Assembly (NCBI GenBank): GCA_016781705.1
Contig: JADDPV010000078.1
Span: 1-17,393, forward strand
DNA length: 17,393 nucleotides
Direction of reading: 5' to 3'
From: Rubrobacter sp.
Lineage (GTDB): Bacteria > Actinomycetota > Rubrobacteria > Rubrobacterales > Rubrobacteraceae
Shown: positions 13,811-17,393 of the stretch, in pieces
How the letters are laid out: the number at the start of each line of letters is the position of its first letter
Position numbering within the stretch: the stretch's first letter is position 1
Position numbers and translations under genes: made by a program
Notes under the pieces: model-generated
What the model was told of the DNA's origin: nothing
Seen by the model: the letters and a program-made list of their open reading frames with translations, nothing else
Databases searched by the model: none

Positions 13811-15421
13811 GTGACGGCGCTACCGGCGGACCTTCAGCGGGCGAAGGGCGCTCGGCGCCCGCCCAGAAAGCGGCCTCCGGTGCTCGTGGCCTTGCCGGCC
13901 GCCCTCGTCGCGGCGGCGATGGTGTTGCCCATCGCCTACCTCGTGCTCAGGGCCTCGGAGGCGGGCTGGGCAGAGGTCGCGGAGATTGTCTTCGATGCGT
14001 CCTCGCTGGAGGTGCTCGCCCGGAGCGTGCTGCTCGCCGGGGTGGTCACGGGCGCGGCGGTGGGCATAGCCGTTCCCCTCGCGTGGCTCACAGCACGCAC
14101 CGATCTGCCGGGCCGTAGGGTCTGGGCGGTGCTTGCAGCGCTGCCGCTCGTCGTGCCCTCCTACGTCGGGGGGTTCGTACTCGTCAGCATGCTCGGGCCG
14201 CGTGGCATGCTCCAGGAGGCTTTGGCGCCCCTGGGCGTCGAGAGGCTGCCCTCCATCTACGGGCTCCCTGGGGCGGCGCTCGCACTCGTGCTCTTTACCT
14301 ATCCTTACGTGTTCCTCACCGTGCGAGCCGCGCTCAGGGGGATGGACACCTCCTTCGAGGAGGCGGCGCGAAGCCTCGGCAGCGGGCGTTGGACCACCTT
14401 CTTCCGCGTCACGCTCCCGCAGCTCAGGCCCGCGATCGTAGCGGGGGCGCTCCTCGTCGCGCTCTACGCCCTGAGCGACTTCGGGGCCGTCTCGCTCCTC
14501 CACTACGACACGTTCTCGGCCGAGATCTACATCCAGTACAAGTCCGCCTTCGATCGGACGCCCGCCGCCATCCTCGCCCTGATGCTCGTGGTCCTCGTCG
14601 GCGCGGTGCTCGCCGTCGAGCACCGGACGCGCGGGCGGGCCGGCTACCAGGGGAGTAGCTCGGCGGCGGCCCGACCCGTCCCGCTCGGGCGGTGGTGGTG
14701 GCCGGCGCTCACGTTCTGCAGCGGGGTCGTGCTCTTCACGCTCGTCCTGCCCGTCGGGGTGCTCTTGTACTGGCTACTGCGGGGGCTCGCTGCGGGCGAG
14801 ACGTTGGAGCCCGTCTGGGAGACCGCGTGGAACTCCGTCTTCGTCTCCGGGCTCGCGGCGGGCTTGGCCGTGCTCGCGGCCCTACCGGTAGCCGTCCTCG
14901 CCGTGAGATTCCCGGGGAGGATCTCGGGCCTCGTCGAGCGCCTCTCCTACGTGGGGTTCGCCCTGCCGGCGATAGCGCTGGCCCTCGCGCTCGTCTTCTT
15001 CGGCTCCAACTACGCCCCCACGCTCTACCAGACCCTGGGGCTCCTCGTCTTCGCCTACGTCGTCCACTTTTTGCCGCAGGCCGTGGGTGCGGTCAGGGCT
15101 GCGCTCCTGCAGGCCCGCCCCAGCGTCGAGGAGGCGGCCCGGTCCCTCGGGCGCGGTCCTTTGGGGGTGCTCGCGACCGTCACCGTCCCGCTCGCGCGCA
15201 GCGGGCTCGTCGCCGGGGCCGCGCTCGTGTTCCTAACGACTATGAAGGAGCTCCCGGCGACCCTGCTCCTCGGGCCGATCGAGTTCAACACCCTGGCCAC
15301 CGAGGTCTGGAACGCCACTTCCGGGGCCTTCTTCGCGCGGGCTGCCGCCCCGGCGCTGCTCCTGATCCTGATCAGCGCCCCGCCGCTCTACCTGCTCACG
15401 ATCCGGGAGCGGGTGAAGTAG
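13811..15421 (+). CDS. Ferric-iron ABC transporter permease, fused double domain
   Basis: 536 residues holding two BPD_transp_1 permease domains in one chain, as in FbpB/SfuB/FutB-type iron permeases, with about 12 membrane segments. Each half has its ATPase-contacting EAA loop: EEAARSLGSGRWTTFFRVTL (residues 183-202) and EEAARSLGRGPLGVLATVTV (440-459). A hydrophilic linker at about 270-295 separates the halves. The N-terminal basic stretch (RAKGARRPPRKRPP) precedes the first membrane helix. GTG 13811 lies 2 bases after the binding-protein stop. The stop overlaps the ATPase start (TAGTG), so the three genes form one operon. Length and domain count are normal and no defect is seen. Confidence 0.92.
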   Translation: MTALPADLQRAKGARRPPRKRPPVLVALPAALVAAAMVLPIAYLVLRASEAGWAEVAEIVFDASSLEVLARSVLLAGVVTGAAVGIAVPLAWLTARTDLPGRRVWAVLAALPLVVPSYVGGFVLVSMLGPRGMLQEALAPLGVERLPSIYGLPGAALALVLFTYPYVFLTVRAALRGMDTSFEEAARSLGSGRWTTFFRVTLPQLRPAIVAGALLVALYALSDFGAVSLLHYDTFSAEIYIQYKSAFDRTPAAILALMLVVLVGAVLAVEHRTRGRAGYQGSSSAAARPVPLGRWWWPALTFCSGVVLFTLVLPVGVLLYWLLRGLAAGETLEPVWETAWNSVFVSGLAAGLAVLAALPVAVLAVRFPGRISGLVERLSYVGFALPAIALALALVFFGSNYAPTLYQTLGLLVFAYVVHFLPQAVGAVRAALLQARPSVEEAARSLGRGPLGVLATVTVPLARSGLVAGAALVFLTTMKELPATLLLGPIEFNTLATEVWNATSGAFFARAAAPALLLILISAPPLYLLTIRERVK

Positions 15422-16491
15422 TGCGCGCCGCGGTCAGCATCTCCGGCGTCGACAAGAGCTACGGTCCGGTGCGCGCCGTGCGCGGCCTCGACCTCGAGCT
15501 CGAGGCGGGGAAGGTCCTCGCCCTCCTCGGACCATCCGGATGCGGCAAGACCACCACCCTCAGGCTCATAGCCGGCTTCGAGCTCCCGGACGCCGGGACG
15601 GTCGAGATCGACGGTCAGGTCGTCGCCGGGCCCGGAGTCAACGTCCCGCCGGAGCGCCGCAGGGTCGGGATGGTCTTCCAGGACTACGCCCTCTTCCCCC
15701 ACCTCACCGTGGCGAAGAACGTCGCTTACGGGCTCCCGAGGGGCAAGAACCGTGAGGGTGTAGTCGGGGACGTGCTCGCCCTTGCGCGCCTTGAGGGGCT
15801 CGGGAACCGGATGCCCCACGAGCTCTCCGGCGGCCAGCAGCAGCGCGTCGCCCTCGCCAGGGCACTGGCGCCGGAGCCCGCCATCGTGCTGCTCGACGAG
15901 CCGTTCAGCAACCTCGACGCTACCCTCAGGGCGCGGGTCAGGGCACAGATGCGCGAGATCATCACGGACGCGGGCGCCACCGCCATCTTCGTCACCCACG
16001 ACCAGGAAGAGGCCCTGAGCCTCGCCGACGAGGTGGCCGTCATGCTCGACGGCAGCATCTCCCAGCAGGCCCCGCCCGAGGACCTCTACCACCGTCCCGC
16101 CAACCGCGCGGTCGCCGAGTTCGTCGGCGAGGCCAACTTCCTCCCCGGAAGGATGGAGGGCGAACGCTTCGTCTGCGACCTTGGCGCCATCCGCGCGATC
16201 GGAGGGAATCCCCACGGCGGCGAGGAAGCGGAGGCGATGCTCCGCCCCGAGTCCCTCCGGTTGCTGCCCCCCGGCCATCGGCTCTCCGGGAGCGAGGCGG
16301 TCGTCGTGCGCCGGGAGTTCTACGGCCACGACCAACTCGTGGAGTTGCGCCTGAAGGACTCGGGGAGGGTGCTCCGTTCCCGGCTCTGGGCCGGCTCGAC
16401 GTTCGGGCCCGGGGACAGCGTCGGCGTCGTCGCGCGAGGGCCAGCCGTGGTGTTCTCCAAAGACGCGGGCCCTCGCGCGGTAGAAGCCTGA
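15421..16491 (+). CDS. Ferric-iron ABC transporter ATP-binding protein
   Basis: 356 residues, FbpC/PotA-like. Walker A GPSGCGKTT (37-45), Q-loop VFQDYALFPHLTV (85-97, Q87), signature LSGGQQQR (135-142), Walker B IVLLDEPFSNLD (155-166), and H193 in FVTHDQEEAL. The C-terminal region from about 235 is TOBE-like (AEFVGEANFLPG, MLRPESLRLLPPG, FYGHDQLVELRL), as usual for ion and sugar importers. It powers the permease from the cytoplasmic side. GTG 15421 shares one base with the permease stop. The open frame extends far upstream inside the permease gene, but homology begins at residue 4 of this start. The next gene starts 29 bases downstream. Confidence 0.93.
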   Translation: MRAAVSISGVDKSYGPVRAVRGLDLELEAGKVLALLGPSGCGKTTTLRLIAGFELPDAGTVEIDGQVVAGPGVNVPPERRRVGMVFQDYALFPHLTVAKNVAYGLPRGKNREGVVGDVLALARLEGLGNRMPHELSGGQQQRVALARALAPEPAIVLLDEPFSNLDATLRARVRAQMREIITDAGATAIFVTHDQEEALSLADEVAVMLDGSISQQAPPEDLYHRPANRAVAEFVGEANFLPGRMEGERFVCDLGAIRAIGGNPHGGEEAEAMLRPESLRLLPPGHRLSGSEAVVVRREFYGHDQLVELRLKDSGRVLRSRLWAGSTFGPGDSVGVVARGPAVVFSKDAGPRAVEA

Positions 16492-16520
16492 GTTCGAAGC
16501 AAAGGGACGAAAGGAAGGCC

Positions 16521-16800
16521 TTGCGTACAACCAACCTTGCCGAGGATGCTTTTGTCGGGTGTGGTCGCGATCCTCGCGCTGGCGATGGCGGGCTGCGGGA
16601 GGAGTCCGGGGCCGAAGGGGAATCCGCCGGCTCCGGCGGCGTCGAGAGCACGCCGGAACTCGAGGCGGCCGTCGACGACTACGAGGGCTATGTAGTGGAC
16701 GAGGCCGACCAGCTCGTGGCGGAGACCGGGACATTCACCGACGCGGTGATCTCGGGCGACCTCGACGCGGCCAAAGCGACCTACGCCCCCGTGGTAGCCG
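16521..16800 (+). pseudogene. EfeO-like iron-uptake lipoprotein, broken remnant
   Basis: The last gene of the iron operon. An excellent AAAGGAAGG (16510-16518) precedes TTG 16521, but the N-terminal frame is wrong. The signal peptide MLLSGVVAILALAMAGCG, with a good lipobox before its Cys, is encoded from ATG 16546 in another frame. The mature part (ESAGSGGVESTPELEAAV, then DDYEGYVVDEADQLVAETG and AVISGDLDAAKATYAP) returns to the TTG frame. That part is the start of the EfeO cupredoxin-free/M75 imelysin-type domain ('Y..YV..E...LV..T..F..AV..GD...AK..Y'). An indel near 16533 and another near 16598 would restore one reading. After TYAP (about 16790) the sequence becomes IS1380 transposase read on the other strand, so about 80% or more of the domain is missing. 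EfeO binds periplasmic iron for EfeU-type uptake. Non-functional here. Confidence 0.75.
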
Positions 16801-17393
16801 TGATATAGCGCGAGCCTTCCTGCCGGCCATGAGGGTCGGGTCGTCAGTAGAGTCGAGGTCCAGGAGGAGCACCCTCCTCTCGGGCGCCCCGTCCTTGGCG
16901 CGCTCGCGTCGTAGTACGCAGAGCTCCACCCCAAGGCCCGGGCGATGCGCACCGCAGGCAGTCCCTGGCGCCCGGAGCGTTCTCCAGGCGCGCGCGAGAG
17001 GGTGAGGGCTGGCTGGCAAGCTCTTCTCCCGTCTGGGGTAGCAGGCGGCCCAAGACCAGCTTGAGCAAGAAGGGGTACGAGCGCGCAGGGTGTCGGGGTG
17101 TCGTTGTGGTCCTCGTGTAGCCACACGCCACCTGGTAGAGACCCGCTGGCGCCACACCAGCAGCGTCGCGAGGAGTGCGTGCTTGGCCGAGCGTCCTCGC
17201 CACTCGGGGACGTTCTCTGGGCGATCTCGCCTCGCATACCGCGAGCTGGCGCGGTCGACATCGTCGGCCAGCCACAGGAGCCCGCCGTCGGAGGTTATGC
17301 GCCCACCGCCGCCGCCGCCGTCGAAGGTGGCCTCACCAAGCTCTAGAGGGGCGGTTTTCAAAACGTAATACCGTTCCGCTTTATTGATGGCAT
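16790..17393 (-). mobile_element. IS1380-family transposase remnant (N-terminal half, frameshifted)
   Basis: From TTG 17361 the minus strand reads GRITSDGGLLWLADDVDRAS, the hallmark IS1380 N-terminal motif ('ITSDGGLLLLRE.D'). Pieces in all three frames then follow the family order: SAKHALLATLLVWRQRV; YQVACGY; PFLLKLVLGRLLPQTGEELA with SQPSPSR and LENAPGA; and RRVLLLDLDSTDDPT, containing the first catalytic Asp. LALYHGYHG at about 16791-16815 is the segment that normally follows. At least three frameshifts break it. The family's proteins are about 430-460 residues; here about 190 are represented, and the rest is replaced by efeO-like sequence. The start-side end of the element runs to or past the window edge, so no terminal repeat could be checked; 17362-17393 shows nothing else recognisable. 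Confidence 0.8.

Noticed and set aside
14692..15420. Upstream extension of the ATPase frame inside the permease gene
   Set aside because: Low-complexity Arg/Ala/Gly translation without homology. The GTG at 15421 gives the usual ATPase N-terminus and couples to the permease stop.
15388..16734. Minus-strand open frame of 448 codons opposite the ATPase gene
   Set aside because: The plus strand encodes every ABC ATPase motif in one frame; the minus frame is a GC-driven shadow.
1..17393. CRISPR arrays, tRNA or rRNA genes, riboswitches
   Set aside because: No regularly spaced repeats, no cloverleaf with recognisable tRNA arms, no rRNA motifs and no known riboswitch core were found by eye on either strand.

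Overview
The window is GC-rich DNA. It uses many GTG and TTG starts and carries a mannosylglycerate-hydrolase-like glycosidase remnant and a ferric-iron ABC operon. This suits a high-GC actinobacterium, perhaps Rubrobacter-like. The organism is an inference from gene content and codon style; no rRNA or marker gene is present.

Layout. (1) 1-498: 3' part of an NmrA-like NAD(P)-binding protein gene, entering from the left edge, followed by a plausible intrinsic terminator. (2) 609-3469: a gene graveyard. It holds an IS630-type transposase remnant, the tail of a second transposase, an Eco57I-class DNA methyltransferase pseudogene, and a glycoside hydrolase pseudogene (MGH1/GH63-like) joined to the methylase's N-terminal side. 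All carry several frameshifts. (3) 3581-4069: a small helical phasin-like protein, perhaps preceded by a 20-residue ORF. (4) 4121-12420, minus strand: an envelope glycan locus. In transcription order it has a large polytopic GT-C-like protein, a nucleotide-sugar epimerase, a second (frameshifted) copy of the polytopic protein, an AglD2/UPF0104-type flippase-like protein, a membrane-anchored alkaline-phosphatase-superfamily phosphodiesterase, and a DPM1-like GT2 glycosyltransferase. The last four are tightly packed, with overlaps of 4 to 23 bases. (5) 12693-16491, plus strand: a complete ferric-iron ABC importer (lipoprotein binding protein, fused double permease, ATPase). (6) 16521-16800: an EfeO-like iron lipoprotein remnant, fused head-on to part of an IS1380-family transposase remnant that runs to the right edge.

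How it fits together. Two Fur-like operators are visible. One is a perfect 7-1-7 palindrome (10273-10287) inside the promoter of the epimerase operon. The other is a related imperfect site (12580-12602) between the divergent iron ABC operon and the first glycan gene. The most interesting reading is that an undescribed envelope glycosylation pathway is switched on with ferric iron import under iron limitation. The boxes and gene order are visible in the sequence; the regulator's identity, the sugar and the acceptor are inference.

Many frameshifts lie in G/C runs. The frameshifted polytopic gene regains almost exactly its paralogue's length after three single-base corrections, so sequencing error must be considered alongside pseudogenisation.
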